NCBI RefSeq assembly: GCF_003076275.1
Contig: NZ_CP029064.1
Span: 3,420,501-3,484,500, forward strand
Source of the DNA: Microbulbifer sp. A4B17
Lineage (GTDB): Bacteria; Pseudomonadota; Gammaproteobacteria; Pseudomonadales; Cellvibrionaceae
Direction: 5' to 3'
DNA length: 64,000 bases
In this document: piece after piece, positions 27,676 through 37,354 of the stretch
Position numbering within the stretch: the stretch's first letter is position 1
Layout: each line of letters opens with the position of its first letter
Translations under genes and position numbers: made by a program
The notes under the pieces: model-generated
Told to the model about the DNA's origin: nothing
Databases searched by the model: none
The model's input: the letters and a program-made list of their open reading frames with translations, nothing else

Positions 27676-28800
27676 ATGAACAGATTGACTACAGCAATCC
27701 TGGCCCTGTTTCTTTCCACTCAATCCCTTGCCGCAGACAACCTCATATTAGTCACTATCGACGGCTTGCGCTGGCAGGAAGTGTTCTCCGGTTATGACTC
27801 TGAACTTCTCAACCACGCAGAGTACACTGAAAATAAACAAGACCTTATCAATCACTTTCACGGCGATTCACTGACCGAAAAACGTCAAAAATTATTGCCT
27901 TTTATCTGGCAAGCGGTGGCTAAAGAAGGGGTTTTAATTGGCAATCGTGACAAAGGATCTAAAGCGCAAGTTACCAATGGTTGGTGGTTTTCCTACCCCG
28001 GTTACAATGAGATTTTAACCGGCTCCGCCGACCCCAAAATCAATAGTAACGACCCAATTCCAAATGCCAATACCACCTTTCTCGAGTGGCTAAACAGCAA
28101 GTCTGAGTACAAAGGCCGAGTCGCCGCATTCGGTAGCTGGGGAGTATTCTCCTCTATACTTAACCGTGATCGCAGTGGTATTTACATTAACGCCGGCCTG
28201 GAAGCTGCCGATTGGCCAAAGTTGAGCCAAAGAGCAGAGTTTCTCAACGATTTGCAGGGGCAACTGCCGGTTTTCTGGGAAAACGTGCGACCCGATGCAT
28301 TTACCTATGGGTTTGCAAAAGAGTACCTAATTAGCAAAAAGCCCAAGGTAATGTACATTGCCCTGGGTGAAACCGACGATTTTGCCCACGATGAGGAATA
28401 TCACCAGTATCTCCACTCCGCACATCGGAGCGACATGATACTCGCCAAACTCTGGCAGACACTTCAATCTCTTGATCAATACCGAGACAATACCAACCTA
28501 CTCATTACCGTTGACCACGGGCGCGGCAACACCGCTGAATCCTGGCCCCACCACGCCAGTGGCCCAGCCCTTTCCCAATACTTCGGTAAAGAAGACCACC
28601 CCCACAAAGCGGGAATACCTGGCTCCAATGAGATCTGGATTGCCGCGCTGGGCCCAGACATTAAAGCTTTGGGAGAAGTATCCAAAGGGGAAGCGGTTTT
28701 TCAGGATCAGATAGCCGCAACCGCACTACAACTGCTCGGCCATAAGTCAGAAGAGTTTTCGCAGGATAGTGGCAAAGCAATAGACCGTATTCTCAAATAA
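27676..28800 (+). CDS. Alkaline-phosphatase-superfamily enzyme, secreted
   Basis: Protein of 374 residues with a Sec signal peptide (MNRLTTAILALFLSTQSLAA). The start at 27676 gives this signal; an in-frame ATG lies 18 bp upstream. The phosphatase-superfamily metal sites are visible: LVTIDGLRWQEVF at the N-terminus with the first Asp, a GYNEILTG segment where the family has its nucleophile, GETDDFAHDEEYH with Asp and His ligands, and TVDHGRGNTAESWPHH with further Asp and His ligands. The family includes phosphodiesterases, phosphatases and sulfatases. It follows a TonB receptor by 172 bp and is closed by a strong terminator. Confidence 0.82.
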   Translation: MNRLTTAILALFLSTQSLAADNLILVTIDGLRWQEVFSGYDSELLNHAEYTENKQDLINHFHGDSLTEKRQKLLPFIWQAVAKEGVLIGNRDKGSKAQVTNGWWFSYPGYNEILTGSADPKINSNDPIPNANTTFLEWLNSKSEYKGRVAAFGSWGVFSSILNRDRSGIYINAGLEAADWPKLSQRAEFLNDLQGQLPVFWENVRPDAFTYGFAKEYLISKKPKVMYIALGETDDFAHDEEYHQYLHSAHRSDMILAKLWQTLQSLDQYRDNTNLLITVDHGRGNTAESWPHHASGPALSQYFGKEDHPHKAGIPGSNEIWIAALGPDIKALGEVSKGEAVFQDQIAATALQLLGHKSEEFSQDSGKAIDRILK

Positions 28801-28803
28801 GCC

Positions 28804-28844
28804 TTTGTTCAGCCGGGCCTGACAAGTTCGGCTGAACAAATTTT
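28804..28844 (+). terminator. Intrinsic terminator
   Basis: A perfect 12 bp stem (28804-28815 with 28829-28840) with a 13 nt loop begins 3 bp after the phosphatase stop and is followed by TTTTC. This is a convincing Rho-independent terminator closing the TonB/phosphatase unit. Confidence 0.88.
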
Positions 28845-28987
28845 CACCACCTTGGGCCAGTAATATTCTGGAGCTTGATAACAGCTTAAAGAACCCCTCA
28901 ATTTAGTGTTAACAGGCTCTAGCTGCCCCGCCCCGGTTTCCGCATAATGCAGGCCGCACTCGCAACTGAAAACAGATGGCCTGATGT

Positions 28988-29980
28988 ATGTGGTTTAAAA
29001 ACCTCCGTATTTATCGTTTGACGAAAGAATTTTCCCTGGATGCTGAAAAATTGAACGAATTGCTGGAGCCCCATGCATTTGTTCCCTGTGGCAGTCAGGA
29101 CAGCACTCGCTATGGGTGGGTGCCTCCACTAGGGCGCCATAGCAGCCAGTTGGTACACGCAACTAATGGCTACCTAATGCTCTGTGCTAAAAAGCAAGAA
29201 AAAGTGATTCCTGCTGCGGTAGTCAATGAGAAAGTTGAAGAGCTGGCACAAGCTATTTCTGAAAAAGAAGCCAGGCAGGTAGGTCGCAAGGAGCGGCAAA
29301 ACCTTAAAGACGAGATTCTCCTTGAAATGCGTCCCAAGGCATTCGCTCGCTCCCGTCTGCAATATGCTTATATTGCACCTCAGGATGGCTGGGTAGTGGT
29401 TGACGCCTCTTCTGCCTCCGCCGCCGAGGAACTGCTGGAGAACCTCCGCGAGGCTATCAGTAGCCTTGCCGTGGTACCGCTCTCCGCTAAGAACCCGCCA
29501 CAGCAAACGATGACCCACTGGCTCAGTGCTCCTGAAGCCCCCCTTCAATTCGATTTTGGCCACGAATGTGAGTTGCGCGATCCCAAAGACAGCGGCAGTG
29601 TTATCCGCTGTAAAAACCAGGACCTCTGTGCCGAGGAAATTCACAATCATTTGGTGGCCGGGCTACAAGTGCACAAGCTGGGGCTGACCTGGCGCGGGGG
29701 CGTTGAATTCCTGGTAGATGATCAGCTATCCCTTAAGCGTATCAAGTTCAGTGACGAGCTTCTGGATAAAGCCGATAGTGCCGATGCAGAAAGTGCAGCC
29801 CAGCGATTTGATGCAGATTTTGCGGTGATGACTCTGGAGATCTCAGCCCTGATCAAGGACTTGCTTTCCGCCTTCGGTGGCGTAAACACCGAGTCGGCTA
29901 GCGTTGAGGAACTGGTGGCCAAAGCCAGCCGCCAAGAGGCGGAGGCCCTGGCCAAAGAGGTAGAAGAGGTCGTTCTTTAG
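28988..29980 (+). CDS. rdgC: Recombination-associated protein RdgC
   Basis: Protein of 330 residues that starts MWFKNLRIYRLTKEF. This opening, the GWVPPLG and LLCAKKQEKVIPAAVVN segments, and the central LQVHKLGLTWRGGVEFLVDD are characteristic of RdgC. RdgC is a ring-forming, sequence-independent DNA-binding protein that limits RecA activity and acts on the nucleoid. Length is close to the E. coli protein (303 residues), with a slightly longer acidic C-terminus. It stands alone, flanked by terminators. Confidence 0.95.
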   Translation: MWFKNLRIYRLTKEFSLDAEKLNELLEPHAFVPCGSQDSTRYGWVPPLGRHSSQLVHATNGYLMLCAKKQEKVIPAAVVNEKVEELAQAISEKEARQVGRKERQNLKDEILLEMRPKAFARSRLQYAYIAPQDGWVVVDASSASAAEELLENLREAISSLAVVPLSAKNPPQQTMTHWLSAPEAPLQFDFGHECELRDPKDSGSVIRCKNQDLCAEEIHNHLVAGLQVHKLGLTWRGGVEFLVDDQLSLKRIKFSDELLDKADSADAESAAQRFDADFAVMTLEISALIKDLLSAFGGVNTESASVEELVAKASRQEAEALAKEVEEVVL

Positions 29981-29992
29981 GGAACTCACATA

Positions 29993-30025
29993 GTGATACG
30001 TACCTGAAAGGCACGTATCACTTCC
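29993..30025. terminator. Terminator between convergent rdgC and gnd
   Basis: GTGATACGT (29993-30001) pairs with ACGTATCAC (30013-30021) across an 11 nt loop. It starts 12 bp after the rdgC stop and is followed by TTCC. The gnd stop lies 20 bp beyond, so the hairpin can serve both genes. Confidence 0.7.
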
Positions 30026-30040
30026 TCCCTACCCCATCAA

Positions 30041-31561
30041 TCAGATCTCAACCATTGGGCGGCCAGGTTCAGTCCACTGAACGTGATATTTACGCTGCTC
30101 AGGTTGGTCCACACGCGCAAAGGTATGGGCTCCAAAGAAATCCCGCTGTCCTTGCAGCAGGTTCGCCGGCAGCGACTCGGTGCGGAAGGCATCGTAGTAA
30201 TTGAGCGCCGATGACAGGGCCGGTACCGGAATACCATTCAGAGTGGCGCTCGCCACCGCATGGCGCCAGTTGGCCTGGTGATCGGCAATCTGCTGAGTGA
30301 AGAAATCATCCAGCAGTAAGTTGGAAAGCTTGGAATCTCGATCGTAAGCATCGCTGATAGATTGCAGGAACACTGCTCGAATGATGCAGCCTGCACGCCA
30401 AATTCTGGCAATTTCAGAGAAGTTCAACTGCCATCCCTGCTCCCGCGCAGCCAGCTTCATCAAATCGAAGCCCTGGGCGTAAACACAGATTTTTGCGCAG
30501 TAGAGAGCGTCGTGCAGCTGTGCAATCACCTCTTCCCGTTGCTCTGGAGCCACTGGTGTCAACTCAGGCCCTTGCAGCTTCTTCGCTGCGCGGGTGCGCA
30601 ATACCTTCCGGGTAGATAATGAACGGGCGTAAACTGCTTCGGCAATGCTCGGTGCAGGACAGCCCACTTCCAAGCTGCTCATGGCCGTCCACAGACCGGT
30701 ACCTTTCTGCCCTGCGCGGTCGAGGATAACGTCTACCAGAGGCTGTTCTGTCACGGAGTCCAAGGTAGAAAGCACTTCCGCACTGATATTGATCAGATAG
30801 CTGTTCAGCGGACCCCGATTCCACTCCCGGAATACTTCGGCAATTTCCTCTGGGGCCATACCTAAAGACGTGCGCATTACATGGTATGCCTCACAGATCA
30901 TCTGCATATCGGCATACTCAATACCGTTGTGCACCATCTTCACATAGTGGCCCGAGCCAATGGGACCAATATAAGCTGCACAGGGCTCCCCTTCGCGAAC
31001 CGGGTTGCCCGGCTCAAAACGCTCGATCGGTTGGCCACTGGCTCTATCTACTTTAGCTGCAATAGCATGCCAAACGGGCTCTATGCGGCTCCAGGCATAA
31101 CGGTCGCCGCTGGGCATCAGGGATGGCCCAAAACGAGCTCCCACTTCACCACCGGATACAGCCGTGGTAAAAAAGATCAACTTGCCTTCATAGCGCTTGG
31201 CCCGCTCAACGGAGTCGGTCCATAGGCTATTTCCGGTATCGACGACTATATCGTCAGCTTTTAAGCCTGCGTCAAGCAGCTTGCTGCACACATCGTCGAC
31301 AGGATCTCCGGCCGGAACCGATAGAATAATCAAGTGCGGGGCTTTAACCTTTGCTAACAGCTCAGTGTAAGAGTTGCAGGCCTCAACACGAGCAGGCTGA
31401 TCTCCACGCTCTTTCTTGTCCTGCTCCAGCAGCGCATTCAGCCGGTTGTGATCCAAGTCAAAGGCACAGACCCTATAGCCGTTGTCGGCCAAATTCAGGA
31501 TCAGGTTTTTACCCATCACACCGGCGCCGATAAAGCCAATATCGCACTGTGAATCAGACAT
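30041..31561 (-). CDS. gnd: 6-phosphogluconate dehydrogenase (decarboxylating)
   Basis: Protein of 506 residues of the pentose phosphate pathway; it oxidises 6-phosphogluconate with NADP to ribulose 5-phosphate and CO2. It has the Rossmann GAGVMGKNL loop, SGGEVGARFGPSLMPSG, VKMVHNGIEYADMQ (the lysine is the catalytic residue) and a long helical C-terminal domain. The ATG at 31561 is preferred to an in-frame start at 31669, because GGAGAAC precedes it by 8 nt and the extra 36 residues are unlike the family. It is about 35 residues longer than E. coli Gnd, and the loop TGNSLWTDS departs from the usual G-G-N pattern, so it may be a divergent branch. Confidence 0.88.
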   Translation of the reverse strand: MSDSQCDIGFIGAGVMGKNLILNLADNGYRVCAFDLDHNRLNALLEQDKKERGDQPARVEACNSYTELLAKVKAPHLIILSVPAGDPVDDVCSKLLDAGLKADDIVVDTGNSLWTDSVERAKRYEGKLIFFTTAVSGGEVGARFGPSLMPSGDRYAWSRIEPVWHAIAAKVDRASGQPIERFEPGNPVREGEPCAAYIGPIGSGHYVKMVHNGIEYADMQMICEAYHVMRTSLGMAPEEIAEVFREWNRGPLNSYLINISAEVLSTLDSVTEQPLVDVILDRAGQKGTGLWTAMSSLEVGCPAPSIAEAVYARSLSTRKVLRTRAAKKLQGPELTPVAPEQREEVIAQLHDALYCAKICVYAQGFDLMKLAAREQGWQLNFSEIARIWRAGCIIRAVFLQSISDAYDRDSKLSNLLLDDFFTQQIADHQANWRHAVASATLNGIPVPALSSALNYYDAFRTESLPANLLQGQRDFFGAHTFARVDQPEQRKYHVQWTEPGRPMVEI

Positions 31562-32780
31562 CAAGTTCTCCGTATAAAGATAGGGGTCTTTCAAGGGCGC
31601 GGAGTATAACAATATGAATCCGGAGCAGGGAGAGCAAAAACCAAACATAATAGCCCCTGAGCTCGGCAAATACAGTCTACAAGCTAGAAAGACCAGTAAA
31701 GGTTAATCCTTCACCAGTACATTCCACAGAACATTCGGCAGAGGCAATTTTGTCATTTGCTGCCATAAGGAAATGCTATAAGTCCATATTAGCGATCCTC
31801 CAGGTACTCCCTGTGTTTGATACTTTGTAGAAGACTTTACGAATTGGAGAAACCTGACGGCAGCATTGGCTAAGGTCGGCAGCAGTAATACCTATGGCGG
31901 TCATAACTCAAATCGTTAAACTTCCGGTACCTACCATAAATTAAAAAGAAAACAATGCGGCAATTGATGGGCTGACGCTATTCGGTGGTCCTTTTGCAGG
32001 ACATCCACTATTGAATGTGGGTTTTTAACCTCTGTTCAACTTTCCAGGAATAAAAACGCAACTATTATTCTAAAGGATCTTCAAATGCAAACTCTCTGAT
32101 AAGGCTCAGATGACTTTGCTAGTATATCCTATGGACCTAAATCAACGGTCAAATTTAAGAAAACTATTTTTTCTATCTCATGGCAGATCCCGTTTACACA
32201 TAGTAAATATCACTATATCAATCCGGCCGCAATTCTATTTTTTTCAATTCCATAATCAGTAAAAGCAAGCTATTTTATAGATAATTTTGAAATAAACTTA
32301 ATTCAAAGAGAGTGATAAATTAAAGAAATATAAAAGCCATACCTCAACTGCTCAGCAGCGAGAGTTAGCTTTTAACATATTCCTCCCTTTATTTCTCATA
32401 TAACTTCAAAATGGTTTAAAAAGAATAAGTCTGAGCAGGAATAGCAATATCAAAAATATTACTATTGCAAGTAAACACTCCCCCCTTCACCACCCCCAAT
32501 AAAAAAGACAAATAATAAATCGACTAAGCCGGTGGCTATAAAACAATAACTACAAATAATTTAACGTCTATTTGAGCAACAGCCCCCCCCCCAACAAACG
32601 TCCCAATTCGTCTTTATTAATGGAAGGTTTTGGAATTTAAGCTGGTCTTTTTATTGAAGACACTAAATTTCATTACCTCCCGCGATGATGAACTTTCAAT
32701 AAGCGGCACATAACAATGCTTAAGCATTGAGTAATGCGCCTGCATCAATAATTAACAGTGATATAAGGAATACTATTATT
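31562..32780. other. Long AT-rich non-coding region
   Basis: About 1.2 kb with no convincing gene on either strand. It contains a run of ten C at 32583-32592 that lies about 190 bp before the next start codon. The clear fall in GC content begins here. I see no transposase, tRNA or att-like repeat. Confidence 0.5.
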
Positions 32781-33263
32781 ATGAAAAAGATCCTTACCGC
32801 AGCTTCTGTCTGCCTAGCCTCTTTTGGGATAATCGGGCTCGCAAATGCAGAAACCTGGTCACCTCCAGGCGCTATCGGTCTCGCCAATGTTGGCAACCTC
32901 ACAGTACAAAAAGGCATTTCACTAACCTGCTCACTTTCTGGCAGCGTAAATTCAACAGGAGCCGATGCCGAAGTAGGCAGCTTGGCGCTGTCAGGTGGAT
33001 TCCTTAACATGTGTAATAGGGTGGTCTTTAATAACTTACCCTATGATCTGATAGGCAATGCCAACAATACCGTAACTTTAAAAAATGTATCGGTTAAGGC
33101 AGTAACCGGTGAGTGCTCCGGAGATCTAACAGGGTCATTCAATCAATCAAATGGAAGAATTACTTTCAGTAATGCACAAATTCCTAGTTCAGGGTCCGGC
33201 AGTGCGTGTGTAATCAATGGTGTAGTCTCAACTAACCCTCAATCCTCCTATACAGTCCCCTAA
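32781..33263 (+). CDS. Small secreted protein, PraB/alkane-oxidation-activator-like
   Basis: Secreted protein of 160 residues from the ATG at 32781 (AAGGAA about 12 nt upstream; a longer TTG frame lacks support). The signal peptide is MKKILTAASVCLASFGIIGLANA. The mature part has TWSPPG near the N-terminus, four cysteines and the segment LSGGFLNMCNRVVFNNLP, similar to my memory of PraB-type proteins linked to alkane use and biofilm in Pseudomonas. No alkane gene is nearby. The match is a pattern call and the function is not established. A poly-C tract and a long AT-rich leader lie upstream. Confidence 0.5.
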   Translation: MKKILTAASVCLASFGIIGLANAETWSPPGAIGLANVGNLTVQKGISLTCSLSGSVNSTGADAEVGSLALSGGFLNMCNRVVFNNLPYDLIGNANNTVTLKNVSVKAVTGECSGDLTGSFNQSNGRITFSNAQIPSSGSGSACVINGVVSTNPQSSYTVP

Positions 33264-33285
33264 ATCAACCTTGAATCCTTAGCAG

Positions 33286-33322
33286 CCCCAAATATCGCTG
33301 ATAAAGCTAGCGGTATTTGGGG
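33286..33322 (+). terminator. Long hairpin after the PraB-like gene
   Basis: A 14 bp stem (33286-33299 with 33309-33322, one G-T wobble) with a 9 nt loop lies 22 bp after the stop. No T-run follows on the plus strand. It is a good candidate for transcription end or mRNA protection. Confidence 0.55.
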
Positions 33323-33530
33323 TCCAACCCTGATACATAAATTTTTATGCCCCTCTCAGTATTTGAAAATTTTCACTCATACTAACCCGGCAATTTAAAA
33401 ATTGTAGAATTATATAAAATTCTCATAAACACATCTTACAAAAAAACAGTGAGTTGGCCATAAAGCTTTAATTCGCCAACTTACTGTTAAGTACCCATTC
33501 AAAAAAATACATCTTTTCATTAAATAAAAT

Positions 33531-36521
33531 TTAAAATCCTTTACTGATATTAAATCCTACAATCCGTGGTTCTAGAGTAAAGACATTTGTTGTGAGACCT
33601 GAATCATCGCTATTGGTAAACATATCAGTGATAGGCGCATCATCAAAAATATTCTTCACGTAGAGCTGCATGTATAGATCGGAGTTAGGATTACTCAGTC
33701 CCACTGAAGCATTGAGATTACTCCAGGCCTTCAAACGGTCATAATCAGTATTGTAAACCCGTGCATAACTCTCCGATTGGCGATAGTAATCTGCCCTTAG
33801 AGTCAAGTCCCAATTCTCAACAGGAATGGTATGCTGAACTCCGAAATTTACGGTAAAGCGTGGCGCATTGGGCAGTTCATTGCCACTCAGGTCAGCGGCA
33901 AAACCACGCCCTCCATTTGGAGCATCCGTCAGTGGGTTGTAGGGGTCAACCCCATAATTTAAATCATGACGTAACCAGTCCTCAACCTCGATCTCTGGCG
34001 TAAATGAACCATACCGGGCAGAACCTGAACAAAGCGACCAAATAGCAAATATATCAGGTGCACTCATGACCGTCTCAACCAGATCTACCGGAGCAATACA
34101 ATTGGATGGTACTTGGATACTTGGACGAACCAGCACCCAGTCTTCATTGCCCTGAGTACGATTCATTACATCAATAGATTCCTCTCCATCTGCAATTCGG
34201 GTTTTCAGGTATCCCAAATTCATATCCACCCGAGTTGCTCCTGTAAGTTGCCAGGCCAGTTCAAGCTCGAGCCCCATAGTCTCCGCATCAAAGTTTTCAT
34301 TGAGGGAAATTCGATCAACTATCTGAGAGACCTGGTAGTCGGTATAGTCGTAGTAAAAGGCGTTAGCATTTAGTGATAAGCTACCATCAAATAAAATATT
34401 CTTAGTGCCAAATTCAATCGCATTTACAAATTCCGGTTCAAATGATTCCTCTAAAGACTGGAATTGTACTATTGCTGGATCAACCTCAGCCCGGGGCGGA
34501 TTAGTACCACCACCCTTGTAGCCATGAGCAAAGGATACATAGAGCATGGTTTCATCCGTAAAGGGGTTTTCCGTTCGCCAGTCCAGAACCGCACGTCCTG
34601 TGTATTCTTTCCAATTTTGGGTAACTTGGTCACCTTCTGGATAGCCTCTATGCACAAGCCCCCCAGAGAGATTACCAGAGGAAACTTCACCAGTTACGGG
34701 GTCATAATAAGTACCTAACAGCAGCTGACTGGGTACTGGTGTAGAGCGCTTCCGATCATCAGTATAGCGAAGGCCGGTAGTAAGCTTTACGTCATCATTA
34801 ATTTGCCAATACGCTTCACCAAATACGGCCCAGGAACGAACTTCTACTAAATTTCTGCTCAGAAAATAATTATGCCCCTCCTCATCAATATTCTCAATTG
34901 AGTTAGGGTCAACATACATACAATCCGCACCTATATTTCCCTCTGGATCAGTGCAGTTTTGAGTGTATAAAACAAAATTTTCATCGTAGTCAGAATTGTA
35001 TAGATATTCCGCTAACATGCTGAATATATTATTAAATACAAAATAGTCATCCTGAGTTTTAAAATCCAGATAATTCGTACCCACGGAGAAATTCCAAGGC
35101 CCATCGAACGATGTCTGCAAACGGAATTCCTGGCTCCATTGTTTATTATCCGATCGACTGATATCCACCGCCAGCAATCCTTCTGAAGGCCCCAATTGCG
35201 GGTCGGTATAAATTCCCCCAGGGGTAGGCTCTAAATCCCCTCCATCATTAAAAATTGGATCTGAAACATAACGGTTATAGTCTTGAGAAGAGTAGTAATC
35301 ATCCTTTGCATAAGTCGACTGAGAATAAAATGTGAGGGCGTCTGTCAGCTCCCATTCGAAGTTCAATTGCACCAAATCATTCTCTGCCCGAAATATCGGA
35401 TCATAACTGGTCTCAATTTTTCTGAGATCGCGGGACTGAGTTGTATTTGCATAAGGATCGGTAAACCAATCGATTACAGGACCATAGGTTGAACCAATTA
35501 GCCCTGTAGCCAGGATGCTGGCAAAGCCTTGTGCATTGGGCGCACTGTAGGCCTCGTCACTATAAATCGAACTGGGCAAGCAACCCTGACTAAAGAAAAC
35601 TGGTGTAAAACCTGTTAGTTCAGTGTCACCAATCTGAGTTAAACCCGGATCTTTAGTACAAAGCTGTTTGCCAGTACGCGAACGTTTATCATCTTCCTCA
35701 AAGTGCTGCCAAATAAGATTGGCACTAAAAGATTCACTCGGCTCCCACTCAAAAATTGCGCGAGTGGAGTAGAGGTCGCGGTCATTAACATCATTTCCGG
35801 TGTAAGTGTTGTAATCAAAACCATCGCGCTTGGTCATAGCCCCAGAGAGACGCAACCCCATGGTTTCCCCAATGGGTAAATTGAACATACCGCTAGCACG
35901 TTTTGAGTTATAGCTGCCTACCTCTGCCTTAATCTCTGAGGCAAATTCATCTTCAGGCATAATCGGCAGCATATTAACTACGCCGGCAGTCGCATTGCGA
36001 CCATAAAGTGTACCCTGAGGACCACGTAATACCTCAACTCTCTGCACATCAAAAAATTCTTGCTCAAATAATCGATTACGAATCAAGGGGGTATTGTTGA
36101 AACTCACTGCTACCGCAGGATCAGAAGCAGCAGAAACTGCTTTTGTACCTATACCACGGATAGAGAAGTTGTAGGTACTGAAATTGGATTTAGAAAAATT
36201 GGCATTTGGGACGGCACGAAGCAGCTCTTCCCCCCGCTCAATTTTAAGGTCATCCATATTGTCACCACTAAGTGCAGATACTGCAATTGGTACATCCTGA
36301 ATACTCTCCTCAATTTTTTGCGCAGTAACCGTCACCTCTTCAATCGCCTGGCTTGAACGGCCACTCTCTTCACTGTCCTGGGCAATGGTGACAGAAGGCG
36401 CCACTGCTATTGCCAGAGAGGCAATAACAGCACTGTACCAGGGAGTAATTTGGTTAAAATGCCCAGATCGATAAATCGCTTGTGCAATCAATGTTTTCTC
36501 TTTAGCAGGTTTCATCATCAC
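33531..36521 (-). CDS. TonB-dependent outer-membrane receptor (large)
   Basis: Protein of 996 residues. A signal region (SAVIASLAIAVAPSVTIAQ) is followed by the TonB box-like IEEVTVTAQK and the plug (VPIAVSALSGDNM, VLRGPQGTLYGRNATAGVVNM), then a long barrel ending in a terminal Phe (GFNISKGF). VTVTAQK and GTLYGRNATAGV are typical of the large marine-type receptors that import complex carbohydrates or siderophores. It lacks the N-terminal STN signalling domain of FecA-type receptors. The start lies in a run of three ATG codons. An ECF sigma factor gene is 317 bp upstream on the same strand. The substrate is unknown. Confidence 0.9.
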   Translation of the reverse strand: MMMKPAKEKTLIAQAIYRSGHFNQITPWYSAVIASLAIAVAPSVTIAQDSEESGRSSQAIEEVTVTAQKIEESIQDVPIAVSALSGDNMDDLKIERGEELLRAVPNANFSKSNFSTYNFSIRGIGTKAVSAASDPAVAVSFNNTPLIRNRLFEQEFFDVQRVEVLRGPQGTLYGRNATAGVVNMLPIMPEDEFASEIKAEVGSYNSKRASGMFNLPIGETMGLRLSGAMTKRDGFDYNTYTGNDVNDRDLYSTRAIFEWEPSESFSANLIWQHFEEDDKRSRTGKQLCTKDPGLTQIGDTELTGFTPVFFSQGCLPSSIYSDEAYSAPNAQGFASILATGLIGSTYGPVIDWFTDPYANTTQSRDLRKIETSYDPIFRAENDLVQLNFEWELTDALTFYSQSTYAKDDYYSSQDYNRYVSDPIFNDGGDLEPTPGGIYTDPQLGPSEGLLAVDISRSDNKQWSQEFRLQTSFDGPWNFSVGTNYLDFKTQDDYFVFNNIFSMLAEYLYNSDYDENFVLYTQNCTDPEGNIGADCMYVDPNSIENIDEEGHNYFLSRNLVEVRSWAVFGEAYWQINDDVKLTTGLRYTDDRKRSTPVPSQLLLGTYYDPVTGEVSSGNLSGGLVHRGYPEGDQVTQNWKEYTGRAVLDWRTENPFTDETMLYVSFAHGYKGGGTNPPRAEVDPAIVQFQSLEESFEPEFVNAIEFGTKNILFDGSLSLNANAFYYDYTDYQVSQIVDRISLNENFDAETMGLELELAWQLTGATRVDMNLGYLKTRIADGEESIDVMNRTQGNEDWVLVRPSIQVPSNCIAPVDLVETVMSAPDIFAIWSLCSGSARYGSFTPEIEVEDWLRHDLNYGVDPYNPLTDAPNGGRGFAADLSGNELPNAPRFTVNFGVQHTIPVENWDLTLRADYYRQSESYARVYNTDYDRLKAWSNLNASVGLSNPNSDLYMQLYVKNIFDDAPITDMFTNSDDSGLTTNVFTLEPRIVGFNISKGF

Positions 36522-36838
36522 ACTACGTCTCTCTTTATTGTCAGTATTATTGGGTTATTGACCTGATATAGGCCTATTTCAGGTACAACAAAACCTAAGA
36601 CGTATGGATTCAAGAAAGGGGGGGATAAAAAATGATATTTTTTATTTTACAGTTAAATCAGAACAACCAGCCTGATAAATGGCATCCAATAGTAGCTTCA
36701 ACCAGAAGCAAATTCTCACTAGAGACGTTTACACCAGCCTCTGCTTAACGAAATTTGACTACAGAACTACTTACCATTTAAGGATCCATCCTCTGAAAGG
36801 CATCAGTGTGAAACTAATATCTGAGGGACTAAGCGACA
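36522..36838. other. Gap between the sigma factor and TonB receptor genes
   Basis: About 317 bp. The leader of the receptor gene contains a run of seven G (36618-36624), 97-103 bp from its start codon. An open frame at 36679-36867 (plus) has no ribosome binding site. I see no FecR-type anti-sigma gene here, intact or broken. Confidence 0.45.
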
Positions 36839-37354
36839 TCAAGGTGCCTCCTCCGCCACCCGCCTAACCTTAGCCAAAGCACGTTGTATCAGCTCTTTAA
36901 CCGATTCTTTGGAAATACCCATCTGCTCTGCTATCGCTTGATAGGTCATTCCTTCAAAACGATGGAAACGAAATGCCGCTCCAGCCCTTGGTGGCAGCCC
37001 TAAAATAGCTTCCAGAACACGGGTATAAGCTTGCATTCCCATCACGGTCCGCTCGGGGCTGATCATATAAGGAATATCGGCCTTGTAATCAATTGAATCA
37101 TGAAGTCCACCGCACCTCGATTTTTGATATCTACCATGGCTGATCAGAAGGTTCTTTGCCATGGCATAAATGTAAATTTTTGGATTCTTTATCCCCCCTC
37201 CATACTTAGTAATTCGAATATATAACTGGGTAAAAACTTCCTGCACCAAATCATCAACATCAGACAGGTTAACCCTGGAAGAAAAGTAACGCTTCAAATC
37301 CAACCCATATTCCCCGACCCACTGAGCTACATCATCCTGATAAGAATTTTCCAT
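36839..37354 (-). CDS. ECF-type RNA polymerase sigma factor
   Basis: Protein of 171 residues from the ATG at 37354, with AGGA just upstream; a TTG-initiated frame extends to 37396. Region 2 is present (SDVDDLVQEVFTQLYIRI, with the DDLVQEVF core-binding helix) and region 4 (LPPRAGAAFRFHRFEGMTYQAIAEQMGISKESVKELIQRAL), but not regions 1 or 3. The layout is that of the FecI group. The TonB receptor lies downstream on the same strand, but no FecR-like anti-sigma gene lies on either side. It may direct its own and the receptor's transcription; this is inferred. Confidence 0.85.
   Translation of the reverse strand: MENSYQDDVAQWVGEYGLDLKRYFSSRVNLSDVDDLVQEVFTQLYIRITKYGGGIKNPKIYIYAMAKNLLISHGRYQKSRCGGLHDSIDYKADIPYMISPERTVMGMQAYTRVLEAILGLPPRAGAAFRFHRFEGMTYQAIAEQMGISKESVKELIQRALAKVRRVAEEAP

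Noticed and set aside
36679-36867. Plus-strand frame in the gap where an anti-sigma gene might be
   Set aside because: No FecR features, no ribosome binding site, and it overlaps the sigma factor gene.
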